Assembly (NCBI GenBank): GCA_051881715.1
Contig: JBJEQK010000143.1
Span: 1-8,231 of the forward strand
Source: UBA1425 sp051881715
GTDB lineage: Bacteria; Bacillota; Clostridia; Oscillospirales; Acutalibacteraceae
Length of the DNA stretch: 8,231 nucleotides
Reading direction: 5' to 3'
In this document: positions 1 to 7,282 of the stretch, one piece after another
Position numbering within the stretch: position 1 is the stretch's first letter
How the letters are laid out: each line of letters begins with the position of its first letter
Notes under the pieces: model-generated
Told to the model about the DNA's origin: nothing
Seen by the model: only the letters and a program-made list of their open reading frames with translations
The model's database searches: none
Program-made: the position numbers and the translations under genes

Positions 1-741
1 GATGCGCGGGTCGAGACAGATGCCGTTGATGATGTCCCGGGTGTTCAGCCCCTTCATCTCGGCGTAGGTGTCCAGCTCGTTGAAATAGGACACACGCAGT
101 GCCAGATAGGTGTTGGCGAACAGCTTCACCGCCTCCGCCTCCGTAAAGCCCATGAACAAGGTGTCAATGTCGCTCTTGCAGGCACCTTGCTGCAAAAGTT
201 CTGCAAAAATATGCGCCTTTTCCGTCAGCGCCGCATCCGTTTTGTCTGTGCCGATAATGATTCTGGACGGATAGAGGTTGTCGTACAGCGCCTTGGTCTC
301 CCGCAGAAATTCCGGGGAAAACAGCAAATTGCGGCACCCTTTTTTCTGCCGCATACTCTCCGTAAAGCCCACGGGCACCGTGGACTTGATGACCATGGTC
401 GCCTCGGGGTTGAGTGCCGAAACAATGTCGATCACGCTCTCCACGGAGGAGGTGTCGAAGAAATTTTTCCGGCTGTCGTAGTCGGTGGGCGTGGCGATGA
501 CCACAAAATCCGCATCCCTGTACGCCTCTCTCGCATCCGTGGTCGCCGTCAGATCCAGCGTCTTTTCAGCGAAATATTTTTCAATATAGGCGTCGGCGAT
601 GGGCGAACACCTGCGATTGATGGCGTCCACCTTTTCGGGCAGGATGTCCAGCGCCTTGACCGTGTGGTGCTGTGCCAAAAGCACGGCGATGCTAAGGCCC
701 ACATAGCCCGTCCCCGCCACGGCGATTTTGTACTTTGTCAT
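1..741 (-). CDS. ugd: UDP-glucose 6-dehydrogenase, N-terminal 247 residues (runs off left edge)
   Basis: This enzyme oxidises UDP-glucose to UDP-glucuronate with two NAD+ in the cytoplasm, supplying uronic acid for capsule or exopolysaccharide. The start ATG is at 739-741, with GGCGGAG 4 bases upstream. Visible parts are the Rossmann motif GTGYVG (residues 10-15), ALDILP, the IATPTDYD loop (83-89), KSTVPVGFT (119-127), SPEFLRE (142-148) and EAVKLFANTYLA (203-214) with the substrate-contacting Lys206 and Asn210. From recalled sequences it closely resembles the short (about 390-residue) enterobacterial Ugd type. The catalytic Cys motif and the C-terminal UDP-binding domain lie beyond base 1, so completeness cannot be judged. 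The gene follows the phosphoglycosyl transferase after 17 bases and is probably co-transcribed with it. UDP-mannose or UDP-GlcNAc dehydrogenases are alternatives, but the PTDYD and FLRE details fit UDP-glucose best. Confidence 0.93.
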   Translation of the reverse strand, partial: MTKYKIAVAGTGYVGLSIAVLLAQHHTVKALDILPEKVDAINRRCSPIADAYIEKYFAEKTLDLTATTDAREAYRDADFVVIATPTDYDSRKNFFDTSSVESVIDIVSALNPEATMVIKSTVPVGFTESMRQKKGCRNLLFSPEFLRETKALYDNLYPSRIIIGTDKTDAALTEKAHIFAELLQQGACKSDIDTLFMGFTEAEAVKLFANTYLALRVSYFNELDTYAEMKGLNTRDIINGICLDPRI

Positions 742-758
742 TGCTCTCCGCCTTTTCT

Positions 759-1325
759 CTAATGTCGGATGTCCTTCTGCATAAACACAGACCCCACGGA
801 TCTCCACACGATTTTCAAATCAAACAGAAAGGATGCCTTTTCGATATATTCCACATCCAGCTGCGTTTTCTTTTTCAGCCCCACGAAATCCCTGCCGTTG
901 ACCTGCGCCCAGCCGGTGATGCCCGGACGGACGCGATACACGCCGTGTTCGGTGCGCATTCGGTGGGCGTCCTGCTCCTCCACGATCAGCGGACGGGGGC
1001 CGACAAAACTCATGTCCCCCTTGAGGATGTTCCACAACTGCGGCAGTTCATCCAAGCTTGTCCGGCGCAGAAACTCGCCCCATTTGGTGATCTGTCCGGC
1101 ATCCACGCGGTTGCTCGCCACGTTGGGCGTGCCGTTGCGCATGGTGCGGAATTTTAAAATTTTAAACACTTTGCCGTCCTTGCCGTAACGTGCCTGCCGC
1201 AGGAGTACGGGTCTGCCCTGCGCACAGAGGGAAACAAGGGCAAGCAAAAGCATCGGAACAAACAGCAGCAGGAGCAGGAGAATGCTCCCCGCCAGATCCA
1301 ACGCACGCTTTGCTGTGTACATCAT
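759..1325 (-). CDS. Small PglC-type phosphoglycosyl transferase (bacterial sugar transferase, PF02397)
   Basis: This is a monotopic phosphoglycosyl transferase. It moves a sugar phosphate from a UDP-sugar onto undecaprenyl phosphate at the inner face of the membrane, the first step of exopolysaccharide, capsule or glycan assembly. The product is 188 residues. It has an N-terminal membrane-inserting hydrophobic helix (about 13-34), KFRTM (58-62), the catalytic Asp-Glu dyad in SLDELPQLWN (Asp92, Glu93), FVGPRPL (107-113) and RPGITGWAQVNGR (133-145). It is the minimal catalytic form and lacks the extra N-terminal membrane domain of WbaP/WcaJ-like enzymes. I start it at 1325 because AGGAAG lies 5 bases upstream; a second ATG at 1322 is equally possible, while an upstream in-frame codon at 1373 has no such site. 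The sugar cannot be read from the sequence. It has its own promoter at 1390-1419, and ugd follows 17 bases downstream. Confidence 0.93.
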   Translation of the reverse strand: MMYTAKRALDLAGSILLLLLLFVPMLLLALVSLCAQGRPVLLRQARYGKDGKVFKILKFRTMRNGTPNVASNRVDAGQITKWGEFLRRTSLDELPQLWNILKGDMSFVGPRPLIVEEQDAHRMRTEHGVYRVRPGITGWAQVNGRDFVGLKKKTQLDVEYIEKASFLFDLKIVWRSVGSVFMQKDIRH

Positions 1326-1330
1326 TTTCA

Positions 1331-1336
1331 CTTCCT
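1331..1336 (-). promoter_or_regulatory. Ribosome binding site fixing the phosphoglycosyl transferase start
   Basis: AGGAAG on the minus strand lies 5 bases before the ATG at 1325 and 8 before the ATG at 1322. It supports one of these over the in-frame codon at 1373, which would add 16 residues with no counterpart in the family. Confidence 0.7.
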
Positions 1337-1389
1337 GAAAGTGTTCCAAGGGCGCTGATTCGCCCGAGTGCATACAAAGTAACTATTTT

Positions 1390-1419
1390 ATTGTACATCA
1401 TGCAGCCGTTCTCTGTCAA
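1390..1419 (-). promoter_or_regulatory. Sigma-A promoter for the phosphoglycosyl transferase / ugd unit
   Basis: The minus strand reads TTGACA (1414-1419), an 18-base spacer, then TACAAT (1390-1395). The -35 is perfect and the -10 has one mismatch. Initiation near 1383 would give a leader of about 58 bases containing a 5-bp GGGCG/CGCCC hairpin (1350-1365) of no clear function. The promoter lies just downstream of the nrdG-like stop codon, so the sugar genes can be expressed independently of the upstream operon. Confidence 0.75.
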
Positions 1420-1441
1420 TAGAAAGCGTCCGCATTTGCGC

Positions 1442-2127
<686 letters not shown>

Positions 2128-2131
<4 letters not shown>

Positions 2132-3276
2132 GATAATTCACCCTCTGTCCAAAATGCGGTGCCGTCACCGCCGTATAAAACGCCCAGCGCCTCGGCAACG
2201 CTTGCGCCGAGATCGGCAAAGGTTTCCCGTGTGCCGATGTTTCGGGGCGTCCAATTTTTATTGTATGCCAGCATGGGCACGTACTCCCGTGTGTGGTCGG
2301 TGCCGCGAAACGCCGGGTCACACCCGTGGTCTCCCGTCACGATCAACAGATCCTCGTCCTCCAGCTTTGGCAGAAAAGCCCCCAGAAAATCGTCCAGCGC
2401 CGTCAGGGCGGCGGCATAGCCGTCCACGTCTCGCCGGTGACCGTAGAGCATATCGAAGTCCACCAAATTGGCGTAGCACAGCCCGTGGAAATCCCGCCGC
2501 AGAAGCTCGCCGAGGATGCGCATCCCCTCGGCGTTATTATGGGTGGCAAAGTGTTCCGTGATGCCCTGCATACAGAATATATCTCCGATCTTGCCCACGG
2601 CCAGCACATCCAGACCGGCGTTTTTCAGGCAGTCCAGCACCGTTTCCTTGGGCGGCGGCAAAGAAAAGTCCCGCCTGTCCCCGGTGCGGTAAAAGGGAAA
2701 CTCCCCCGCAAAGGGTCGCGCGATCACACGACCGACGGCGTGTTCTCCCTGCAAAATCTGCCGGGCAATGCGGCAATAGCGATACAATTCCTGCACATCC
2801 GTCACCGCCGTATGGGCGGCGATCTGAAACACGCTGTCGGCGGAGGTGTATACGATGGGGAATCCCGTGCGCAGATGTTCTTCGCCGTAGTCCTGCAGCA
2901 CCTTGGTGCCGGAATACGGCTTGTTGCAAAGCACCGCTTTGCCGATCTCTTGGCAAAACGGCTCCAGCACCTCGGGCGGAAAGCCGTCGGGATAGGTGGG
3001 GAACGCTCGCTCGGACACGACGCCGCACATCTCCCAGTGCCCCGTCACGGTGTCCTTGCCGGCAGACTTTTCCGTCAGCTTGCCGTACACGCCGCCGGGA
3101 CTGCCCGCCTCGCCGTGGGCACAGCGCAGTCCCAGCGATTCGAGGGTGGGGATATGCAGTTTGTCACTGCGGCAAACCGAGCGGAATGTGTCGGCGCCTG
3201 CGTCCCCATAGAGCGCCGCGTCCGGCTGTGCGCCGATGCCGAGACTGTCGGCAACGATCCAAAATACACGTTTCAT
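2128..3276 (-). CDS. deoB: Phosphopentomutase
   Basis: This cytoplasmic enzyme interconverts ribose-1-phosphate or deoxyribose-1-phosphate with the 5-phosphates, linking nucleoside breakdown to the pentose phosphate pathway. The 382-residue length is normal for this alkaline-phosphatase-superfamily enzyme. Visible landmarks are VADSLGIG with metal ligand Asp10, GKDTVTGHWE with the phospho-acceptor Thr76, VDFDMLYGH (Asp275, His280), TGDHG (Asp316, His317) and TDHTREYVP (His328). The Asp/His spacing matches the two-Mn site of the Bacillus enzyme. I use the ATG at 3276: GGAG lies 8 bases upstream and the codon overlaps the stop of the upstream gene as ATGA. The GTG at 3285 directly abuts that GGAG and is unlikely. 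No nucleoside phosphorylase or deoC is nearby; its operon partners are a membrane protein and a radical-SAM activase. Confidence 0.96.
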
Positions 3277-3974
3277 GCGCAGCACTCCAAGTCAAAATGT
3301 GCCGCAAGCTTCGGAAACAGCGGTGTGACCTCCACGTGCTTTTCCAGCCACTTGTCGAAAAAGCCGATCAAAAAGCCGTTGCAGGCGGTCATGATCAACG
3401 TGCCGAATCCGACGCCCACAAACCGGCGGAACAGCAAAAGCGTCATGGCGCAGGAGACGAGCAGGCAGGAAAAGTCAAAAATCTGTTTAAAGCGGGTGCG
3501 GTTCAGGCGGTACCGCTGTGCAATGCCCTTGACGAAGAAATCATACACCTGCGGGTACAAATACACCCGAAAGATCATGGCGATGGACAGGGACGTGAGC
3601 GTCATGCCCAGCACGAAATACACGATCTTCAGCGGCAGGGGCAGTGTACCGGGGACGGTCACAGCGGGATTGAAATGGGGAACCGCCAGCCGCCACAGGT
3701 CGAGCACCGCACCGTAGAGCAGTCCCGTCAGGAAGGAGCTGAAGTAGATCGGTTTCACCTTTTTCATGGCGATACAAAATACCGCAAACAGCACCCCCTG
3801 CACGATGTATTCGCACTGCCCGAAGGTCAGCCCGATCTTCTGCGAGAGGATGTACGCCGGCGCCACGATCATCGAAACGCCGAAATCGGTGCAGGTGATC
3901 ATCGCCACGGAAAACGCCAGCAGGACAATACTCACAAAATACAGAACCTCCGCATGAACCCGAATGGTTTTCAC
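3273..3974 (-). CDS. YczE/YitT-family integral membrane protein (DUF6198-like)
   Basis: This is a polytopic membrane protein of about 233 residues with roughly six hydrophobic segments (about 9-28, 54-70, 76-93, 114-136, 165-183, 190-206). Family marks are an acidic DFGVS after the first helix, a YPQVYDFFVKG segment in the position where relatives have a conserved PxD element, an RFKQIFDFS segment, and GVGFGTLIMTACNGFLIG in the last helix. The biochemical role of the YczE/YyaS/YitT family is not established; transport is often guessed. I start at the GTG at 3974, preceded by GGAGG at 3985-3989. An in-frame ATG at 4028 would lie upstream of the predicted transcription start and inside the promoter. 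The gene leads a tight operon: its stop overlaps the deoB ATG. This hints at a role linked to pentose phosphate or nucleoside use, but that is only inference from position. Confidence 0.83.
   Translation of the reverse strand: MKTIRVHAEVLYFVSIVLLAFSVAMITCTDFGVSMIVAPAYILSQKIGLTFGQCEYIVQGVLFAVFCIAMKKVKPIYFSSFLTGLLYGAVLDLWRLAVPHFNPAVTVPGTLPLPLKIVYFVLGMTLTSLSIAMIFRVYLYPQVYDFFVKGIAQRYRLNRTRFKQIFDFSCLLVSCAMTLLLFRRFVGVGFGTLIMTACNGFLIGFFDKWLEKHVEVTPLFPKLAAHFDLECCA
3285..3288 (-). promoter_or_regulatory. Ribosome binding site deciding the deoB start
   Basis: GGAG on the minus strand (within TTGGAG) sits 8 bases before the ATG at 3276 and touches the GTG at 3285. It therefore favours the shorter, ATGA-coupled start. 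Confidence 0.65.
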
Positions 3975-3984
3975 TTTTCCACTT

Positions 3985-3989
3985 CCTCC
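3985..3989 (-). promoter_or_regulatory. Ribosome binding site supporting the GTG start of the YczE-like gene
   Basis: A full GGAGG on the minus strand lies 10 bases before the GTG at 3974. The spacing is slightly long, but this is the only good site downstream of the predicted transcription start. Confidence 0.55.
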
Positions 3990-4018
3990 CGAACAGCAAA
4001 AGACAATTTCTGAACAGT

Positions 4019-4047
4019 AGCATACCACACCGGCGCAAAAGTGTCAA
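4019..4047 (-). promoter_or_regulatory. Sigma-A promoter for the yczE-like / deoB / nrdG2 operon
   Basis: The minus strand reads TTGACA (4042-4047), a 17-base spacer, then TATGCT (4019-4024). The -35 is perfect, the spacing optimal and the -10 good. Transcription would begin near 4012, leaving a leader of about 38 bases before the GTG at 3974 and excluding the ATG at 4028 as a start. Confidence 0.8.
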
Positions 4048-4084
4048 TTCTTGCAAGCTCGGCAGTTTTTCGTCGGCTTGACAC
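4041..4084. repeat. Inverted repeat spanning the two divergent -35 boxes, with an inner palindrome
   Basis: GTGTCAA (4041-4047) and TTGACAC (4078-4084) are exact inverted copies separated by 30 bases. Between them is the 8-base palindrome CTTGCAAG (4050-4057) and two copies of TCGGC. Six of the seven bases in each arm are just the consensus -35 hexamer, so the symmetry may simply reflect back-to-back promoters. A shared operator acting on both directions is possible but not shown. Confidence 0.35.
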
Positions 4085-4106
4085 AATGCAGATTTCCGAT
4101 TATACT
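4078..4106 (+). promoter_or_regulatory. Sigma-A promoter for the MBL-fold hydrolase gene
   Basis: TTGACA (4078-4083), a 17-base spacer, then TATACT (4101-4106), immediately followed by a second -10-like TATAAT (4107-4112) that lies too far from the -35. Transcription would start near 4113, giving a leader of about 44 bases before the ATG at 4157. Confidence 0.8.
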
Positions 4107-4143
4107 TATAATTGGTTTTTTGAACGCACAAAACGCTGCACAG

Positions 4144-4149
4144 AAAGGA
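4144..4149 (+). promoter_or_regulatory. Ribosome binding site choosing between two in-frame ATGs
   Basis: AAAGGA lies 7 bases before the ATG at 4157 but only 1 base before the in-frame ATG at 4151, so the downstream codon is the likely start of the MBL-fold protein. Confidence 0.65.
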
Positions 4150-4156
4150 AATGTAC

Positions 4157-5176
4157 ATGAAAAAAACTAAAAACAAAACGAAAAAAATGTTCATAGTTTT
4201 ACTTGCCCTGCTCCTTGTTTTCCTGATTCCGGCAGGGATATTCATCCTTTTTCCCGAATACAGAATCCGCGCCAACCGAAACAATATCGAAGTCCAAGAC
4301 GCTGCTTTGGGCGGCGGCACAGACCGTATTCATTTTCTGAACACCGGCAGTTCCGACGCAATTCTTTTGGAGAGTGACGGACACTTTGCCCTTGTGGACG
4401 CCGGCGAGGACAGCGACAATCCGCGGGGCTTCGACTCCCTGAACCTCACGGGGTACGAGGACAAGGTGGTGGCGTACCTGAAGCAAAACGCCGCAGGCGA
4501 GGACGGCACGGTTCATCTGGACTTCGTCCTCGGAACCCACAGCCACTCCGACCACATCGGCGGCTTTGACACCGTGATCGCCGACAGCGAAATTGTCATC
4601 GACCGGGCGTATCTCAAAGTCTACGACAGCAGTAAAATCAAGGACAGCGAAGTCCAGAATTGGGACAATCAGGAGGTGTATGACCAGATGGTCAGCGCCC
4701 TCGAGGGGAAAAATGTGCCGATCGTTTCCCAGCCCGACAGCGAACCGTTCCCTCTCGGCAACTTTACCGTTACGATTTTCAACGGCATTGACGAACCCAC
4801 CGACGGCAAGGTGGGGGAAAATGACCAGTCCATGGGCGTACTCGTGGAAAAGGACGGCACGAGAATTTTCCTCGCCGGCGACATAGACAACATCAGCGGC
4901 GACGAAACCCGTCTTGCCGAGCAGATCGGCGATGTGCATCTGCTCAAGGTCGGACACCACGGTTATCCGCTTTCTTCCTCGCGCAACTGGCTCAAGACGC
5001 TTTCTCCCGAGTACTGTGTCATTACGAACAACAGAAACATCAAAAACGTCCTTATCCTTTGGCGGATCGCACGGTGCGTCAACAGCACGATCCTCACCAC
5101 CAACGAGGAGGACGGCGTCCTTGCCGAGATCGGCAGCAGCGGACAGATCTCGTTCTACAACTCCATACACGCCTGA
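4157..5176 (+). CDS. Membrane-anchored metallo-beta-lactamase-fold hydrolase (ComEC/Rec2-type domain)
   Basis: The 339-residue protein starts with a lysine-rich cytoplasmic tip and one hydrophobic helix (about 11-32), either an uncleaved anchor or a signal peptide. This places the rest outside the membrane. The outer part is a metallo-beta-lactamase fold: HFLNTGSSDAILLES, LVDAGED, the metal motif THSHSDHIGG (His128, His130, Asp132, His133), a later metal Asp in LAGDID (Asp242 or Asp244), and VGHHGYPLSSS (His267/His268). Stand-alone extracellular MBL proteins of this kind resemble the C-terminal Rec2 domain of the competence protein ComEC. Their substrates are mostly unknown; nuclease or phosphodiesterase activity is the usual suggestion. 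There are no ComEC channel segments here. It has its own promoter and a terminator right after the stop, so it is probably monocistronic. The fold is secure and the substrate is not. Confidence 0.9.
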   Translation: MKKTKNKTKKMFIVLLALLLVFLIPAGIFILFPEYRIRANRNNIEVQDAALGGGTDRIHFLNTGSSDAILLESDGHFALVDAGEDSDNPRGFDSLNLTGYEDKVVAYLKQNAAGEDGTVHLDFVLGTHSHSDHIGGFDTVIADSEIVIDRAYLKVYDSSKIKDSEVQNWDNQEVYDQMVSALEGKNVPIVSQPDSEPFPLGNFTVTIFNGIDEPTDGKVGENDQSMGVLVEKDGTRIFLAGDIDNISGDETRLAEQIGDVHLLKVGHHGYPLSSSRNWLKTLSPEYCVITNNRNIKNVLILWRIARCVNSTILTTNEEDGVLAEIGSSGQISFYNSIHA

Positions 5177-5193
5177 CATCTTGCATTCCCCGG

Positions 5194-5234
5194 CTGTCGC
5201 CGGTTGACAAACGTCAACGGCGGCAGTCTTTTTT
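5194..5234 (+). terminator. Rho-independent terminator after the MBL-fold gene
   Basis: A hairpin with arms at 5194-5208 and 5213-5226 has 14 pairs, one G-T wobble and one bulged G. It has an AAAC loop and is followed by TCTTTTTT (5227-5234). It starts 17 bases after the stop codon and ends just before the promoter of the next gene. Its minus-strand side has no T run, so it works in one direction only. Confidence 0.88.
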
Positions 5235-5240
5235 AGGGCA

Positions 5241-5270
5241 CTGTCGCATTTCCGTGCATCCTGTTATAAT
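5241..5270 (+). promoter_or_regulatory. Probable promoter for the DUF4038 protein (perfect -10, weak -35)
   Basis: TATAAT at 5265-5270 is a perfect -10. The best -35 is CTGTCG (5241-5246, 18-base spacer), which matches consensus at only three positions. A weak -35 beside a perfect -10 would suit an activator-dependent promoter, as is common for polysaccharide-degrading enzymes, but no operator is evident. Confidence 0.55.
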
Positions 5271-5298
5271 ACGCAAAAAAAGAAAGGTGTGTACCTGT

Positions 5299-7281
5299 AT
5301 GCTCAAGAAAAGAATACTCGGTTTTACCCTTTGTGTCTGTATTCTGTTGTCTGCCACGGCTGTCCCGTCCTATGCCGCCGGCGAAGCAGGGCAAGTGCCG
5401 TCCCTGCTGCGGGTGCTGGAGGACGTTTCGGGCACAATCATCAGCGTCCTTGCCCGATGCCGAAACAAGCTTCTGCACACAGACGAAGCGAACATTCCCG
5501 TGCCGCCTGTGAACGCACCTTCCTGGACAGAATACTACGGCGAACCGATCGACAACCCCGAACAGACCCTGTCCGCCGAAACATGGGTCATGCAGGAGAT
5601 TACCTTTGTCAGCGACAAAGCCTATGCCGACCCGTTTTGCGATGTGGAGGTGGATCTGCTTCTGTTCGGCGGCGGCAAGCTCTATACCATCCCTGCTTTC
5701 TGGGACGGCGGCAACACGTGGAAAGCCCGTTTTGTCTGTCCCTCCGCCGGCACATGGTACTACAAAACCGTTTGTACCGACAGCGAAAACACCTCCCTCG
5801 GCGCAAGAACCGGCAAGGTGATCTGCGATGCATACAGCGGTACGCACGACATATACAAGCACGGCTTTGTGACGACGAACAGCGGCAAAAAGTATTTCAC
5901 CTACGCCGACGGCACACCTTTTTTCTATCTTGGCGACACCCACTGGAGTCTTGGGGACGAAACGGCGGAGATGGTGAAAACCATCTGTGAAAAGCGTACC
6001 GCGCAGGGCTTTACCGTGTACCAGAGTGAGCCCATCGGTGCGACATTCGATTTCACCGACGGCATCACCGAGGCGGACATGGCGGGACTTGCGCAGTACG
6101 ATGAAAAGTTCGCCATCATTGCGCAAAACGGTCTCGTCCACGCAAACGCCCAGTTTTTCTTCACCGCCTATATGCAGCCGCTGATCGAAAACCACGGCGG
6201 CTATACGGCCGACAAGGATTTGACGGACAGCGCCAAGCAATACTTAGAAAAAATTTGCCGCTACTGGGTGGCACGGTACGGCGCTTATCCCGTGATCTGG
6301 ACGCTGGGGCAGGAATCGGACAACGACTTCTATTGGAGCGAGACCGAACACCCGGACTGGAACTATAAAAACAATCCTTACAAGCTCGTTGCCCTGTATT
6401 TGGCAAAATACGACGCCTACGACCATCCCCTTTCCGCCCATCAGGAGCATACGGGGGCAACGGCGGCCTACGGCAACGGCAAGGGTGCGGGCGACAAATG
6501 CAAGGTGTATCTGCGTTCTTCCGCCCCCTCCTGTTTCCGGGATGTGCCGGCACACACGTTCTATGCGGCGCAGTGGCAGATCTCCAAAACAGAACCTTGC
6601 GATTTCAACGTGGCAAAGGATTATTGGTTCAATGGGCAGGGCAAACCCGCCGTAAACTACGAGGGACAGTACTGCTATCTGTGGACGAAAAATTTCGGCT
6701 CGCGGATGCAGGGTTGGACAGCGTATCTCAACGGGATGTACGGCTACGGCTGGGGCGGTCACGACACGTGGAGCTATCTCAACACCTACGATGAGGAAAA
6801 CGACAGCTCCGACGGTGTGGACACCATCACCAGCGAAGAAAAAATTCACGCAACCTGGCAGGATGCGCTCGAATACCCCAGCAGCTATCAGGTCGGGTAT
6901 ATGCGCGCTTTTCTGGAGCAGGCGAAATGGTACACGCTCATCCCCCGGTTTGACAACCGTGCCTATTTTGTGCCCTGCGCCAACGTCTACTATACCTGCG
7001 CCGGCAATGCGGACAACTCCGAAATCGTGCTGTATTTCTATTCTTTCACCGACACATCCATTGCACAGAAAGCAAACACGAAGTTTTACGGCGGACTCCA
7101 AACGGGTACCGTGGGCAATCTTGTTCCGGGGGGAAGCTACACCTGCCAATGGTTTGACCCCGTAACGGGGGAATACTCGGAAAAGCGTGCGTTTACGGCG
7201 ACCCGGTTCGGCACATACTGCATCGGTGAAAAGCCGAAAGCCACCGACATGGTACTGCTGGTGGAAGCGAAGGATAGCTGA
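5299..7281 (+). CDS. Secreted glycoside-hydrolase-like protein: DUF5060, DUF4038 (apiosidase-like barrel) and C-terminal PF12904-like domain
   Basis: The 660-residue exported protein probably acts on polysaccharide outside the cell. Residues 1-27 form a Sec signal peptide (LKKR, then a hydrophobic stretch, cleavage after SYAA). Residues about 75-178 resemble the beta-sandwich DUF5060 (TFVSDKAYADPFCDVEV, FWDGGNTWKARF, AGTWYY). Residues about 192-490 form the DUF4038 TIM barrel, opening with KYFTYADGTPFFYLGDTHW. Candidate catalytic acids are Glu339 in VIWTLGQE and Glu455 in VNYEGQY. Residues about 535-655 resemble PF12904 (RAFLEQAKWYTLIPR, CQWFDPVTGEYSE). No LPXTG anchor follows, so it is likely released. 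GH140 apiosidases share this barrel, but I cannot assign a substrate. The start ATG has AAAGGTG 9 bases upstream. An open frame extends back to 5059, but it overlaps the MBL gene and precedes the promoter. Leu316 uses the rare codon TTA. Confidence 0.88.
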   Translation: MLKKRILGFTLCVCILLSATAVPSYAAGEAGQVPSLLRVLEDVSGTIISVLARCRNKLLHTDEANIPVPPVNAPSWTEYYGEPIDNPEQTLSAETWVMQEITFVSDKAYADPFCDVEVDLLLFGGGKLYTIPAFWDGGNTWKARFVCPSAGTWYYKTVCTDSENTSLGARTGKVICDAYSGTHDIYKHGFVTTNSGKKYFTYADGTPFFYLGDTHWSLGDETAEMVKTICEKRTAQGFTVYQSEPIGATFDFTDGITEADMAGLAQYDEKFAIIAQNGLVHANAQFFFTAYMQPLIENHGGYTADKDLTDSAKQYLEKICRYWVARYGAYPVIWTLGQESDNDFYWSETEHPDWNYKNNPYKLVALYLAKYDAYDHPLSAHQEHTGATAAYGNGKGAGDKCKVYLRSSAPSCFRDVPAHTFYAAQWQISKTEPCDFNVAKDYWFNGQGKPAVNYEGQYCYLWTKNFGSRMQGWTAYLNGMYGYGWGGHDTWSYLNTYDEENDSSDGVDTITSEEKIHATWQDALEYPSSYQVGYMRAFLEQAKWYTLIPRFDNRAYFVPCANVYYTCAGNADNSEIVLYFYSFTDTSIAQKANTKFYGGLQTGTVGNLVPGGSYTCQWFDPVTGEYSEKRAFTATRFGTYCIGEKPKATDMVLLVEAKDS

Positions 7282-7282
7282 C

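Noticed and set aside
187..762. A 191-codon plus-strand frame opposite ugd
   Set aside because: The minus-strand translation is unmistakably UDP-glucose dehydrogenase; the plus product has no recognisable motif.
1374..1441. A terminator between the nrdG-like and sugar transferase genes
   Set aside because: Only short stems such as CGCA/TGCG are present and no T run follows on the minus strand, so the two gene groups may share read-through transcripts.
2293..3717. A 474-codon plus-strand frame opposite deoB and the YczE-like gene
   Set aside because: It is aligned with deoB codons over most of its length, giving the same antisense artefact. Both sense genes are firmly identified and coupled.
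3975..4028. An 18-codon N-terminal extension of the YczE-like protein
   Set aside because: The ATG at 4028 lies upstream of the predicted transcription start and inside the -10/-35 spacer; the extension is Cys/Gly-rich and unlike the family.
5030..5176. A possible frameshift near the C-terminus of the MBL-fold protein, where the sequence becomes less typical after ITNNR
   Set aside because: The remaining residues (TILTTNEEDGVLAEIGSSGQ) still fit the glycine-rich ending of this fold, the stop is followed directly by a terminator, and the alternative frames give Arg/His-rich shadow protein.
4199..5179. A 326-codon minus-strand frame opposite the MBL-fold gene
   Set aside because: It is in codon register with the sense gene, which carries all the metal-binding motifs. 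No family features are seen in the antisense product.
5204..5209. A TTGACA hexamer resembling a -35 box
   Set aside because: It is part of the terminator stem and loop, and no -10 lies 16-18 bases downstream.
5059..5298. An 80-codon upstream extension of the glycoside-hydrolase-like gene
   Set aside because: It overlaps the end of the MBL gene and runs through its terminator and the TATAAT. The ATG at 5299 has a ribosome site and begins a clean signal peptide.
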